A DNA stretch of 64,000 nucleotides from an uncultured Actinomyces sp. GTDB lineage: Bacteria > Actinomycetota > Actinomycetes > Actinomycetales > Actinomycetaceae. The number at the start of each line of letters is the position of its first letter. Position 1 is the stretch's first letter. Location of the stretch: the NCBI GenBank assembly GCA_900541895.1, contig UWSI01000002.1, positions 1 to 64,000 of the forward strand, given 5' to 3'. The notes beneath the pieces are model-generated. The model was given only the letters and a program-made list of their open reading frames with translations. It did no database searches and was not told the origin of the DNA. This document shows, one piece after another, positions 7,804-15,547 of the stretch. Made by a program: the position numbers and the translations under genes.

Positions 7804-8628
7804 ATGATCACCTTCGACCACGTGTCGAAAACATATTCACCCGATACGAAAGCGGTTGAGGATTTTTCTTTAACGATCGCCCCGCACACAACAACGGTGT
7901 TCCTGGGGACCTCAGGCTGCGGCAAGACAACACTCATGCGAATGGTGAACCGTATGGTGACTCCCACCTCCGGAACTGTTACAGTCCGTGGCCGCGATGT
8001 CGCGCATGAAGATCCTGTCGCCCTTCGCCGCTCTATTGGCTATGTCCTTCAAGATGGCGGTCTTTTCCCACATCGAAATATCGTTGACAATATTGCAACC
8101 GTTCCAGTTCTAGAAGGCGCGTCAAAGGCAAGCGCGCGAGCAGATGCGCTGAAACTCATGGAGCTCGTCGGCCTCGACCCCTCGATGGCGACGCGCTACC
8201 CCGCCCAGCTTTCCGGAGGTCAGCGTCAGCGCGTCGGTGTTGCACGAGCCTTGGCAAACCGTGCAGACATTCTCTTGATGGACGAACCCTTCGGAGCCCT
8301 TGATCCTCTGGTACGCGCCGACCTCCAGCGCCAACTTCGCCGCATTCAAAAGTCCCTGGGCACCACGATCCTCTTCGTCACTCACGATATTGACGAGGCC
8401 ATTCTTCTGGGAGATCGCATTGCACTCCTTCGTGAGGGAGCACAGATTGCACAGGAAGGGACTCCGCGCGACCTTCTCTTAAATCCAGCCAATGACTTTG
8501 TTCGCGAGTTCCTCGGAACCTCCGCAATCAGCGAGCGCGAACGAATCTTGGAAGGTGCAACCGGCGGAGACCAAGCGAAGAAACCCGGTACGGCCTCGGA
8601 AAACCACGCCCAGGGGGAACGCGCGTGA
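7804..8628 (+). CDS. opuCA: Osmoprotectant (glycine betaine/choline) ABC transporter ATP-binding protein
   Basis: ATPase of an OpuC/ProU-type importer. In the 274-residue form: Walker A GTSGCGKTT at 35-43, Q-loop VLQDGGLFPH, ABC signature LSGGQRQR at 136-143, Walker B ILLMDEP at 156-162 and the H-loop VTHD. There is no C-terminal CBS pair, which longer OpuCA/ProV proteins carry, so osmosensing by CBS domains is not expected. The frame is open from a TTG at 7759, but ATG 7804 has the ribosome binding site GAAGAGGAA and gives the normal family N-terminus. It overlaps the next gene by GTGA. First gene of a four-gene operon. Confidence 0.87.
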   Translation: MITFDHVSKTYSPDTKAVEDFSLTIAPHTTTVFLGTSGCGKTTLMRMVNRMVTPTSGTVTVRGRDVAHEDPVALRRSIGYVLQDGGLFPHRNIVDNIATVPVLEGASKASARADALKLMELVGLDPSMATRYPAQLSGGQRQRVGVARALANRADILLMDEPFGALDPLVRADLQRQLRRIQKSLGTTILFVTHDIDEAILLGDRIALLREGAQIAQEGTPRDLLLNPANDFVREFLGTSAISERERILEGATGGDQAKKPGTASENHAQGERA

Positions 8629-9257
8629 ATTGGCTCTCCGCTTCCTGGGCACTCATTGGCGAGCTCACCCTCACCCATCTCACCATCGCAGTGCCCGCGA
8701 TTATTGCTTCGGTGCTGATTGCAGTTCCTATAGGAGCGTGGGCGCAGCGTTCGAAAGGGTTTGGGGGTGCAGTTCTTTCTTTCCTGACAGTTCTCTACGC
8801 GGTGCCTTCGTTGCCCCTCCTGATTGTCATTCCTGTTCTGTCAGGAATTGCTCTTCGCTCGCGAGTCAACATGGTTGTTGTGCTAACGATTTACGGAATC
8901 GCCGTGCTGATTCGTCAGTGCGCCGAGGCCTTCGCCGCTGTTCCTGCTGACGTCCTCGAGTCCGCCGATGCACTGGGAATGTCGTGTTTCCGCCGATTCT
9001 GCACGGTTGAGCTTCCTTTGGCCATTCCCGTGATCGTTTCTGGGACACGAGTGGTCATTACCTCGACGGTATCTTTGGTCACAATTGGTGCGTTCATTGG
9101 TGTGCGCTCGCTGGGAACTCTGTTTACCGATGGCTTCCAGCGTGGATTAACCGTTGAAGTTTTGGCTGGTCTGGTAATGACGATTGCCTTGGCTCTGCTT
9201 TTGGATGCACTTGCAGCCGGTCTGGGAGCGCTAATGACACCGTGGAGGCGAAAGTAA
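8625..9257 (+). CDS. Osmoprotectant ABC transporter permease (OpuCB-like)
   Basis: A 210-residue inner-membrane permease with about five or six helices and the BPD-type cytoplasmic loop around EAFAAVPADVLESADALGMS, which contacts the ATPase. The length is typical for OpuBB/OpuCB. Starts at GTG 8625, overlapping the stop of the ATPase gene by 4 bp, and its own stop overlaps the next ATG by one base. Translational coupling in the operon is likely. Confidence 0.85.
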   Translation: MNWLSASWALIGELTLTHLTIAVPAIIASVLIAVPIGAWAQRSKGFGGAVLSFLTVLYAVPSLPLLIVIPVLSGIALRSRVNMVVVLTIYGIAVLIRQCAEAFAAVPADVLESADALGMSCFRRFCTVELPLAIPVIVSGTRVVITSTVSLVTIGAFIGVRSLGTLFTDGFQRGLTVEVLAGLVMTIALALLLDALAAGLGALMTPWRRK

Positions 9258-9928
9258 TGAACCTCCTATTTGAAGCCTTTCAATGGCTGGTGGATGGACA
9301 CAATTGGCTAGGGCCATCCGGGATTCTCGAACGAGTGGGTCAGCACATCGTCTTCGTTGCAGCTGTTGTTTCTATTTCGGCACTCATTGCATTGCCAATC
9401 GGAGTGTATATCGGGCACACCGGACGTTGGAAGAACCTCGTCATGATCGGGACCGGCGCCGCGCGTGCGGTGCCTACTCTTGGCCTCCTCACCCTGGTTG
9501 GCTTGTGGCTTGGAATCGGTTGGCAAGCTCCCTTGATTGCTTTGGTTGCACTTGCAATCCCGCCGATTATCGCAGGTGCATATTCCGGTGTGATCTCTTC
9601 TCAAGGATCATCCGATGCGGCGCGAGCGATCGGTCTGACTGAAGGTCAGATCCTCACACAGCTTGAGATTCCAGCGGGCGCACCACTGATTCTTGCTGGT
9701 GTGCGCTCAGCGGTACTCCAGGTGATCGCGACGGCCACACTGGCTGCATACACAGCGAACCTTGGATTGGGACGTTTCCTCTACACAGGGCTGAAGACGC
9801 GTGATTATGGACAGATGATCGGAGGCGCAATCGTTGTCGTTGCGCTGGCACTCGTCACCGACGCCATACTTGCAGGGTTCATACGTCTCCTGCGCTCCAG
9901 AACCCATTCGGATTCACAAGCTTTATAA
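9257..9928 (+). CDS. Osmoprotectant ABC transporter permease (OpuCD-like)
   Basis: The second permease, 223 residues from ATG 9257, which has GGAGG about eight bases upstream; the open frame extends five codons further to a GTG at 9242. It has about six hydrophobic segments, a proline/glycine-rich core (VPTLGLLTLVG) and the EAA-type loop SSDAARAIGLTEGQ. It is a paralogue of the preceding permease, as in other OpuC systems with two different permeases. The binding-protein gene follows after 60 bp. Confidence 0.85.
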   Translation: MNLLFEAFQWLVDGHNWLGPSGILERVGQHIVFVAAVVSISALIALPIGVYIGHTGRWKNLVMIGTGAARAVPTLGLLTLVGLWLGIGWQAPLIALVALAIPPIIAGAYSGVISSQGSSDAARAIGLTEGQILTQLEIPAGAPLILAGVRSAVLQVIATATLAAYTANLGLGRFLYTGLKTRDYGQMIGGAIVVVALALVTDAILAGFIRLLRSRTHSDSQAL

Positions 9929-9988
9929 CTTCATCACATTCGCTTACAGACTTTTCTGCACTCAGAAGACAAAACCAAAGGAGAGATA

Positions 9989-10906
9989 ATGAAACGCTCT
10001 GCTCTCGCCGCCGTTGTAGCGGCATTTACTGCCGTTGTACTCACCGCATGCAGCACAGGGAAGTCCCTAGAAGGTGGTGAAAAAGCAGAGGAAGGTGCGG
10101 CCTCGTCAAAGATCGTGGTTGGCTCCCAAGACTACTACTCGAATGAAATCCTGGCCGAGGTCTATGCCCAGGCGCTTGAAGGATCAGGCTTCACGGTCGA
10201 GCGTCAGCTGCGCATTGGTCAGCGCGAGGTCTACATGCCCGAGCTGGAATCCGGTTCGATCGATGTTTTCCCCGAGTACACGGGCAACTTGCTCCAGTAC
10301 TTCGATAAAGATGCGAGTGCTCGTACGGATGCTGAGGTTTACCAGGCACTGGGTGCGGCCCTGCCCAAGGGGTTGCGCGTATTGGACGAAGCCCCCGCAA
10401 CCGACCAAGACTCCTATGTTGTCACCACTTCTTTCGCTTCCGAGCACTCTCTAAGCTCAATTGGCGACCTGGCGAATGCTGGACAGATCACTCTTGGAGG
10501 CAACTCTGAGCTTGCCACGCGTCCGTATGGGCCGAAGGGACTGGAATCGGAATACGGTGTGAAGGTTGGTTTCACGCCGATTGAAGACTCGGGCGGGCCG
10601 CTGACGGTAAAGGCGCTGAATGATGGTTCGATTCAGCTGGCGAACATCTACTCTTCGGACCCCGCCCTTGCAGACGGAAGTCTGACGGTCCTCAAGGACC
10701 CGAAGGGCCTCTTCTTGGCATCGCACGTTGTGCCAGTTGTTTCCACGAAGATCAACCAGGATGCAGCCGCTGTTATCAACAAGGTCAGTGGGGCTATGGA
10801 TGCCAAGGATTTGATTGAGATGAATCGGCAGTCGACTGTTGAGGCGCAGTCTGCCTCCGCGATTGCGTCGAAGTGGCTTGAATCAAAGGGGCTGCCGCAC
10901 AAGTAA
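9989..10906 (+). CDS. Osmoprotectant ABC transporter substrate-binding lipoprotein
   Basis: A 305-residue extracytoplasmic binding protein of the OpuAC family. The lipobox LTAC has its lipidated Cys at residue 21. The mature part begins after a short Gly/Glu-rich linker with KIVVGSQDYYSNEILAEVYAQAL, typical of glycine-betaine/choline/carnitine binders, and contains DVFPEYTGNLLQYF. RBS AAAGGAGAG precedes the ATG. The last two codons and stop (AAG TAA) lie in the first unit of the 20-bp tandem repeat at 10901-11000, so the repeat has grown up to or across the gene end. Confidence 0.88.
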   Translation: MKRSALAAVVAAFTAVVLTACSTGKSLEGGEKAEEGAASSKIVVGSQDYYSNEILAEVYAQALEGSGFTVERQLRIGQREVYMPELESGSIDVFPEYTGNLLQYFDKDASARTDAEVYQALGAALPKGLRVLDEAPATDQDSYVVTTSFASEHSLSSIGDLANAGQITLGGNSELATRPYGPKGLESEYGVKVGFTPIEDSGGPLTVKALNDGSIQLANIYSSDPALADGSLTVLKDPKGLFLASHVVPVVSTKINQDAAAVINKVSGAMDAKDLIEMNRQSTVEAQSASAIASKWLESKGLPHK

Positions 10907-11000
10907 AAGGCTTGATGCGCAAGTAAGGCACTTGCTGCGTAAGTGAGGTGCTCGCTGCACAAGTAAGGCACTTGCTGCACAAGTAAGGCACTTGCTGCAC
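10901..11000. repeat. Tandem array of five 20-bp units
   Basis: Units begin at 10901, 10921, 10941, 10961 and 10981. The last two are identical (AAGTAAGGCACTTGCTGCAC) and the earlier ones differ at 2-5 positions; a partial unit follows at 11001. Each unit contains a small inverted pair CAAGT/ACTTG across its junction. The first unit includes the stop codon of the preceding gene. Confidence 0.85.
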
Positions 11001-11301
11001 AAGTGAAGCGGGCACTTCACGCTTGCTGTGGTTGTTCGGGGGCGCTTGTGTGGTGTCAGGTGCCGCCAGCTCATCCCGAAATGCCACACGAAGTTGGCAA
11101 TTCTCTCATCTAATTGCACACGAAGTCGGTGAATGTCATGCGCTATAGCCTGTGACATTTGGCGACAACGTGTGGAGGTTAGGCGAGCGTAGAGCTTTCG
11201 TGTGGAGGTAGTTGGGGTGCTGCTCGTGATGCTCTCGCCGCTTTCGCAACAGGGCGTTCGTTCTCTGCTGCCACACGAAGTTGGTGAAAGACGCTGGATA
11301 C
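10907..11301. other. Repeat-rich intergenic region
   Basis: No gene seen in about 395 bp. It contains the 20-bp tandem array, a half copy of the 58-bp repeat at 11084-11100, a full copy at 11117-11174, an inverted fragment near 11196-11210 (TTCGTGTGGAGG) and another half copy at 11271-11290. This reads as accumulated repeat fragments. Confidence 0.65.
11117..11174 (+). repeat. 58-bp palindromic dispersed repeat, copy 2
   Basis: Outer arms CACACGAAGT and AACGTGTG, inner perfect arms AATGTCA/TGACATT, invariant core TATAGCCTGTGACATTT. Lies just downstream (gene sense) of the DUF559-like gene. Confidence 0.8.
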
Positions 11302-12342
11302 TCAATCGATATACCCCTTGTCCCACAGCTGGCTAGAAGTCGTTGGTATGGCCTCGAGCAAGTCGAGCCGTTGGGCAAGATCGATCTGAAGACGAGGCAG
11401 GTTCTTTAGCTGCTCCCACGAGTATCGAATGACATTCCATCCGCAGTCGCGCAGGTCCTGTTCTCGACGAATCCACCGTTGTTTTGCGCGGTAGAGGTCT
11501 TCATTCGTACTTCCCAGTTTGCTCATCCCATCGAATTCGATCGCGACGTCTTTCTCTGGAAGGGTGAAATCAATGAAGTACCTCCCTGTACTGCCATTAA
11601 TTTCGAACTGAGTCAGCACGGGACCGCTGTAGATGCTTCGAATCGCGTAGAGCATTGCCGCTTCGGCGGGGTTATCGCATCCTGCATCTGCGTTCTTCAC
11701 AATGAGCTTCGCGGTAGAGATTCCATATTTCCAGCCGTTTTCCTGGGCAATAGATAATCGTTGAGTAAGTTCCTCGCGTAGGTTGTTTTCACGCTTCCTT
11801 GAGTCCCCGATGCACTGTAGCGAAAAATTAGATTCGGTGTGCAGTGTCATGCACATGGCGACAAAAGCCTCAAAGTGTTGCGACCCCATCGCAAGACGAA
11901 GAGCTGCATCCAATTTGTCTTCTACGAGAACACCATTCTCTGTTAACCGGTGATCTGTCAGCGGAGGTCTGCGCAGTTTCCTCACCTTCACACGTGGAAT
12001 GGTGAAACCTGAGTAGCGCACCGATGGGAGAGTGGAATTTGGATAGGGCTGAGGACACCAAAAGGTGATGTCGTGGTTCGATGACCACAGTGGAACTCTC
12101 TGGACACAAAGCGAGCTGGTTCCAACGTATACAATCCGCGGATCTCGTGATTGTGCGAGAGAAACAATACGTGCACGATCAATGTATTGATTAACTTCCC
12201 ACCGAGCTAATCCCGCCGGAATGGTCAGTATAAATCCGCGTTTCACCCTGACTTGTGAGTGAGAGCTTCCGTCTATTGGTGCTAAATGAACTTCTCGTGT
12301 CGATCGGGAGAGCACGCTCCCTTCTGTCTCTTCTTCGTTCAT
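11302..12342 (-). CDS. DUF559 / Vsr-like endonuclease-domain protein
   Basis: A 346-residue protein. The C-terminal third has the hallmarks of the PD-(D/E)XK DUF559/Vsr-like nuclease fold: NPAEAAMLYAIR, then YFIDFTLPEKDVAIEFDG (Asp and Glu metal ligands) and RREQDLRDCGWNVIRYSWEQL. The N-terminal part (about 30-130) may be an AbiEi-like or DNA-binding module, which is common in actinobacterial DUF559 proteins. It is a lone gene, flanked by copies of a 58-bp palindromic repeat and with more AT-rich codons than its neighbours, so it looks accessory and perhaps acquired. DNA repair or defence are both possible; substrate unknown. Confidence 0.7.
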   Translation of the reverse strand: MNEEETEGSVLSRSTREVHLAPIDGSSHSQVRVKRGFILTIPAGLARWEVNQYIDRARIVSLAQSRDPRIVYVGTSSLCVQRVPLWSSNHDITFWCPQPYPNSTLPSVRYSGFTIPRVKVRKLRRPPLTDHRLTENGVLVEDKLDAALRLAMGSQHFEAFVAMCMTLHTESNFSLQCIGDSRKRENNLREELTQRLSIAQENGWKYGISTAKLIVKNADAGCDNPAEAAMLYAIRSIYSGPVLTQFEINGSTGRYFIDFTLPEKDVAIEFDGMSKLGSTNEDLYRAKQRWIRREQDLRDCGWNVIRYSWEQLKNLPRLQIDLAQRLDLLEAIPTTSSQLWDKGYID

Positions 12343-12496
12343 CTATTCAGTGTTTAATAGCGGCATCCAAACGTACGAACGTTGGAAAGATCTGTGGAAA
12401 ACGCCGATTGTATGTACACCCTATGGATCGCTCTTGGGCGAATCGTATGAGTGGCGCTTATGGCTTGGCTGCTCCCGTTCGTTATCTCAGAAAAGT

Positions 12497-12554
12497 CACA
12501 TGAAGTCGCTAAACGTCACGGGTTATAGCCTGTGCCATTTGCCGACTTCGTGTG
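12497..12554 (+). repeat. 58-bp palindromic dispersed repeat, copy 3
   Basis: Outer arms CACATGAAGTCG and CGACTTCGTGTG pair over 12 bp with one mismatch. The core TATAGCCTGTGCCATTT matches the other copies. It lies between the DUF559-like gene start and the ppa terminator. Confidence 0.8.
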
Positions 12555-12564
12555 TCTGTTTTGT

Positions 12565-12606
12565 AAACAGGATTGGGCTGGTGTTCGTGAGAACACCAGC
12601 CCAATC
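12565..12606 (-). terminator. Rho-independent terminator of ppa
   Basis: A 16-bp perfect stem (GATTGGGCTGGTGTTC 12571-12586, complement 12591-12606) with a 4-base loop. Read on the minus strand it is followed by CTGTTTACAAAA. It sits about 25 bp after the ppa stop. Confidence 0.8.
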
Positions 12607-12629
12607 CCGTTGAAAAAGTGTTTAAGCGA

Positions 12630-13127
12630 TCAGTGCGCGTTGAAACCGTGCTCTTCTGCGCGCTGGTAGGAACGACGAATTTCTTCCTCGGCCTCTTCGC
12701 GTCCAACCCAGTGTGCGCCCTCAACGCTCTTGCCGGGCTCCAGGTCCTTGTAGACCTCGAAGAAGTGCTGGATTTCAAGACGGTGGAATTCTGAGACGTC
12801 TTCGATCTCGGTACGCCATGCTGCACGCTGATCGGATGCGGGAACACACAGGACCTTATCGTCACCGCCTTTTTCGTCGCGCATACGGAACATGCCCAGT
12901 GCGCGGCAGCGGATCACGCAGCCCGGGAAGGTCGGCTCTTCAAGCAGAACCAACGCATCCAAGGGGTCGCCGTCTTCGCCCAAAGTATCGTCGATGAAGC
13001 CGTAGTCATCGGGATAGCGAGTCGAGGTGAAGAGCATACGATCCAAACGGATGCGTCCCGTTTCGTGGTCAATCTCGTACTTGTTTCGGTTTCCCTTAGG
13101 AATCTCGATGGTCACGTCGAATTCCAT
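12630..13127 (-). CDS. ppa: Inorganic pyrophosphatase (family I)
   Basis: Hydrolyses pyrophosphate to two phosphates in the cytoplasm, driving biosynthetic reactions. The 165-residue protein has the family signature DDYGFIDDTLGEDGDPLDALVLL with its Asp metal ligands, EIPKGNRNKYE near the start and a typical length. The start is ATG 13127 (MEFDVTIEIPKG) because AGGAGAGG lies five bases upstream; an in-frame ATG at 13166 would add 13 unlikely residues. It is divergent from dacB, the same arrangement as Rv3628/Rv3627c in M. tuberculosis. Confidence 0.95.
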   Translation of the reverse strand: MEFDVTIEIPKGNRNKYEIDHETGRIRLDRMLFTSTRYPDDYGFIDDTLGEDGDPLDALVLLEEPTFPGCVIRCRALGMFRMRDEKGGDDKVLCVPASDQRAAWRTEIEDVSEFHRLEIQHFFEVYKDLEPGKSVEGAHWVGREEAEEEIRRSYQRAEEHGFNAH

Positions 13128-13244
13128 TAGAGCCTCTCCTGACTGGTTGAGTCGTTGATCCACCACGTGGATGTCGATTACGTATTACTACCCCTCGAAG
13201 CATTAGGGTTGTTCCTAGACCATTGATGGAAGGACAATCCCCAC

Positions 13245-14624
13245 ATGCGACGCGGGACTACTGCTGCGATTGTAGGCGCTACTAGCGCCGTGGTGCTGAT
13301 CGCAGCCTATTTTGTGGCAGATGTGCATGATATCGCACCTGGCATCTTCACACTTTCTCAAGCATCCGCGCCATCTGCAGCCCCCACAGCCTCTGCTGTG
13401 CCCGCTCCTACATTGAATGTTTCACAGTCGCAGAGTGATAGTCAAGCTCCCAGCGCCCAACAACTCCAAGAAGCGTGGGCTCCCGCGGCCTCGGCAGCCG
13501 AAGAAGGCGGGTGGAACGCATGGGCGCTCGTCGTTGATGCGAACAACGGTCAGACGCTCTTCCAAAGTAATGCGGAAAGCGCCCACACTCCGGCTTCAAT
13601 CACCAAGATCCTCACGGCCTATACCGCACTCAGCCACCTGGACCCCAATGCGCACCTGACCACTTCGGTCGCGCAAAGTGATGATGACATCTACCTCGAA
13701 GGGGAAGGCGACCTTCTCTTGGGTGAGGGAACCAACTCCCTTGAGGTCAGTGGGCGCGCAGGCCTCGAAACCCTTGCAAAAGACACGGCAAATGCCTTGG
13801 TCTCTCAGGGAATTTCTCACGTCGAACTTCACGCGGCTCCCGCGCTCTTTGCCGACACCAAGCGTCCCGCCTCGTGGAGCGAACAGCAGGTTGCCGGCTA
13901 CGAAGGCCAGCTTGCTCCCTATGCGATCGATGCGGGTCGCACCTACCCGAAGTCCAATGAGTTCTACCCCGACTCAATCTCCAATGTCGCGGAGGTTTTC
14001 GCACAAAAGCTCAGTGACCAGGGGATCTCCGTCGATTTTGGTGTCCGAGGCGCAGCCCCGCAGGGTGCGAACCGGATCGCATCCGTTCAGTCTGCAAGCC
14101 TTGATGAGCAGATTCGCTGGATGCTCTACCACTCAGATAACACCCTTGCAGACCAGTATTGTCACCTTGCGGCGCGCCAGGCAGGCTCTGAAGTGACATT
14201 CGATGGTGCGGTCAAGAATCTTGAAAAAACTTTGGCCGATCGCGGAATTCCCACGGATCAACTCTCGCTGGAGGACTGCTCGGGCCTGTCCTCGAATGAC
14301 CGGATTGCGCCAAAGACCTTGGCGGCAATTCTTTCCCAGGGTTTTGAGGCCTCGCAGCCCGTTGCGCCACGAGTGGTCCGAAACCTGCCCTGGGCGGGCG
14401 TGCAGGGAACCCTCGCACACCGCTTGAATGACGAGGTCGTTGCTGGCAATGCGCAAGCGAAAACGGGATCTCTTTCGCAGGTCTCTTCACTTGCGGGCGT
14501 GGTGTCGACCTCGAAGGGACATCAGGTGATTTTCATCGTCGGTTTCGACAAAGTCCCCGATGATGGCGCGTATTCAACTCGCAGCTATCTGGATGATTTT
14601 GTCACTGCCATTGCAAAGATGTGA
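13245..14624 (+). CDS. dacB: D-alanyl-D-alanine carboxypeptidase/endopeptidase (PBP4 type)
   Basis: A class-C low-molecular-weight penicillin-binding protein trimming peptidoglycan outside the membrane. The 459-residue protein has an N-terminal membrane/signal segment (about 5-25) and a Pro/Ala/Ser linker. The transpeptidase motifs are SxxK in ASITKILTAY (nucleophile Ser near 125), SxN in YHSDNTLAD and KTG in AKTGSLSQV. An inserted domain lies between SxxK and SxN, as in PBP4. The gene is first in the conserved run leading to tilS, hpt and ftsH. Confidence 0.92.
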   Translation: MRRGTTAAIVGATSAVVLIAAYFVADVHDIAPGIFTLSQASAPSAAPTASAVPAPTLNVSQSQSDSQAPSAQQLQEAWAPAASAAEEGGWNAWALVVDANNGQTLFQSNAESAHTPASITKILTAYTALSHLDPNAHLTTSVAQSDDDIYLEGEGDLLLGEGTNSLEVSGRAGLETLAKDTANALVSQGISHVELHAAPALFADTKRPASWSEQQVAGYEGQLAPYAIDAGRTYPKSNEFYPDSISNVAEVFAQKLSDQGISVDFGVRGAAPQGANRIASVQSASLDEQIRWMLYHSDNTLADQYCHLAARQAGSEVTFDGAVKNLEKTLADRGIPTDQLSLEDCSGLSSNDRIAPKTLAAILSQGFEASQPVAPRVVRNLPWAGVQGTLAHRLNDEVVAGNAQAKTGSLSQVSSLAGVVSTSKGHQVIFIVGFDKVPDDGAYSTRSYLDDFVTAIAKM

Positions 14625-14719
14625 GTGCTTCCAAGCATTCGCTGAGCGGTGCCGGTGAAGCTGTGGCTTCAGTTGAAAAGGCTGCATACAAGCGCAGAGC
14701 AATTCGATAGCATAGAGAC

Positions 14720-15547
14720 ATGCCGTTGTATCCCTCACTCACACAGATCGCGCGCCTGAGCGCGATGGGCATGTTTTCTGGACCGCGGGCTTCAGCCTCA
14801 TCGGCGCAGGCGATTGTCTCGCGTCTTCGACGCGGACAAGAATGGGCTTCTGGGCGTCTACCTTCCCTGATCACTCGCTTCGCTGAGTTTTCCTCTTCTG
14901 ATGTGCAGGACAGCGTGCACGTGGACCTGCCGATCATTGAGCGTCGCAGCGCAATGATCCAGTGGGCAGATTTTGCCGATGAATGGGGAGCGCGCCCGCG
15001 CAGTCTTCCCAGCGCAGCCACCCTGTGCACGGCTTTAGGAGTGCTGGCCAAACATTCTCTGAGTGTGAGCGGACCTAGCGGTGCTGCTGCCTATATTGTC
15101 GCCCCGAATGTTTTAGAGGCGGGTGTGCGCGCCAAGTTTGATCTGGGAGATTGGGCAAAGTGGGTGTCTTTGCGCGCGGGGGTTGACACTTGGCTGTCCA
15201 TGCGAACGCCTTTTTATCGGGAGTACTGCCGCGAACTTGTTACCGCCGCGCCGATTGATGCCATTGATGCTGAAGAGCTTGCACGTCAGCTGCTTCTTCG
15301 TGAGTGTCTCATCGATGTTTTTATGGATTCATTGACTCCGAAAGATCTGTCTTCGGTCAATTGGATTACTGCGCATCGGCCTGCAGATTTTATGGTTGAT
15401 GGGGCTCTGATTAGCCTGCTTGGGGGAGTGGCTCCCGGAGGAATTACTCAGCTTCGCCGTGAGATGGCGAATGAAGTCCATCAGATCTTGATCGGTCCTG
15501 GCCTTGAATCGATTTTCAACAACCGGATGTGGCCGAGCTTCCAGTGA
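14720..15547 (+). CDS. Rv3626c-position DUF2342-like protein lacking the HExxH zinc site
   Basis: By position (between dacB and tilS) this is the counterpart of Rv3626c, a DUF2342 zincin-like protein of about 350 residues. The 275-residue protein here has a short N-terminus. Residues 148-165 (WVSLRAGVDTWLSMRTPF) line up with the family's W-x-x-LHExxH-x-x-x-F-x-x-xP pattern as I remember it, but the HExxH positions are RAGVD (152-156). DWAKW before it and LLGG near the C-terminus fit the fold. It is therefore probably a non-catalytic relative with a structural or regulatory role. It is coupled to tilS by overlap. Family assignment rests on context and this partial match. Confidence 0.6.
   Translation: MPLYPSLTQIARLSAMGMFSGPRASASSAQAIVSRLRRGQEWASGRLPSLITRFAEFSSSDVQDSVHVDLPIIERRSAMIQWADFADEWGARPRSLPSAATLCTALGVLAKHSLSVSGPSGAAAYIVAPNVLEAGVRAKFDLGDWAKWVSLRAGVDTWLSMRTPFYREYCRELVTAAPIDAIDAEELARQLLLRECLIDVFMDSLTPKDLSSVNWITAHRPADFMVDGALISLLGGVAPGGITQLRREMANEVHQILIGPGLESIFNNRMWPSFQ

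Noticed and set aside
10901..11000. Possible CRISPR array
   Set aside because: Units are directly contiguous 20-mers with no unique spacers, and no cas genes are near.
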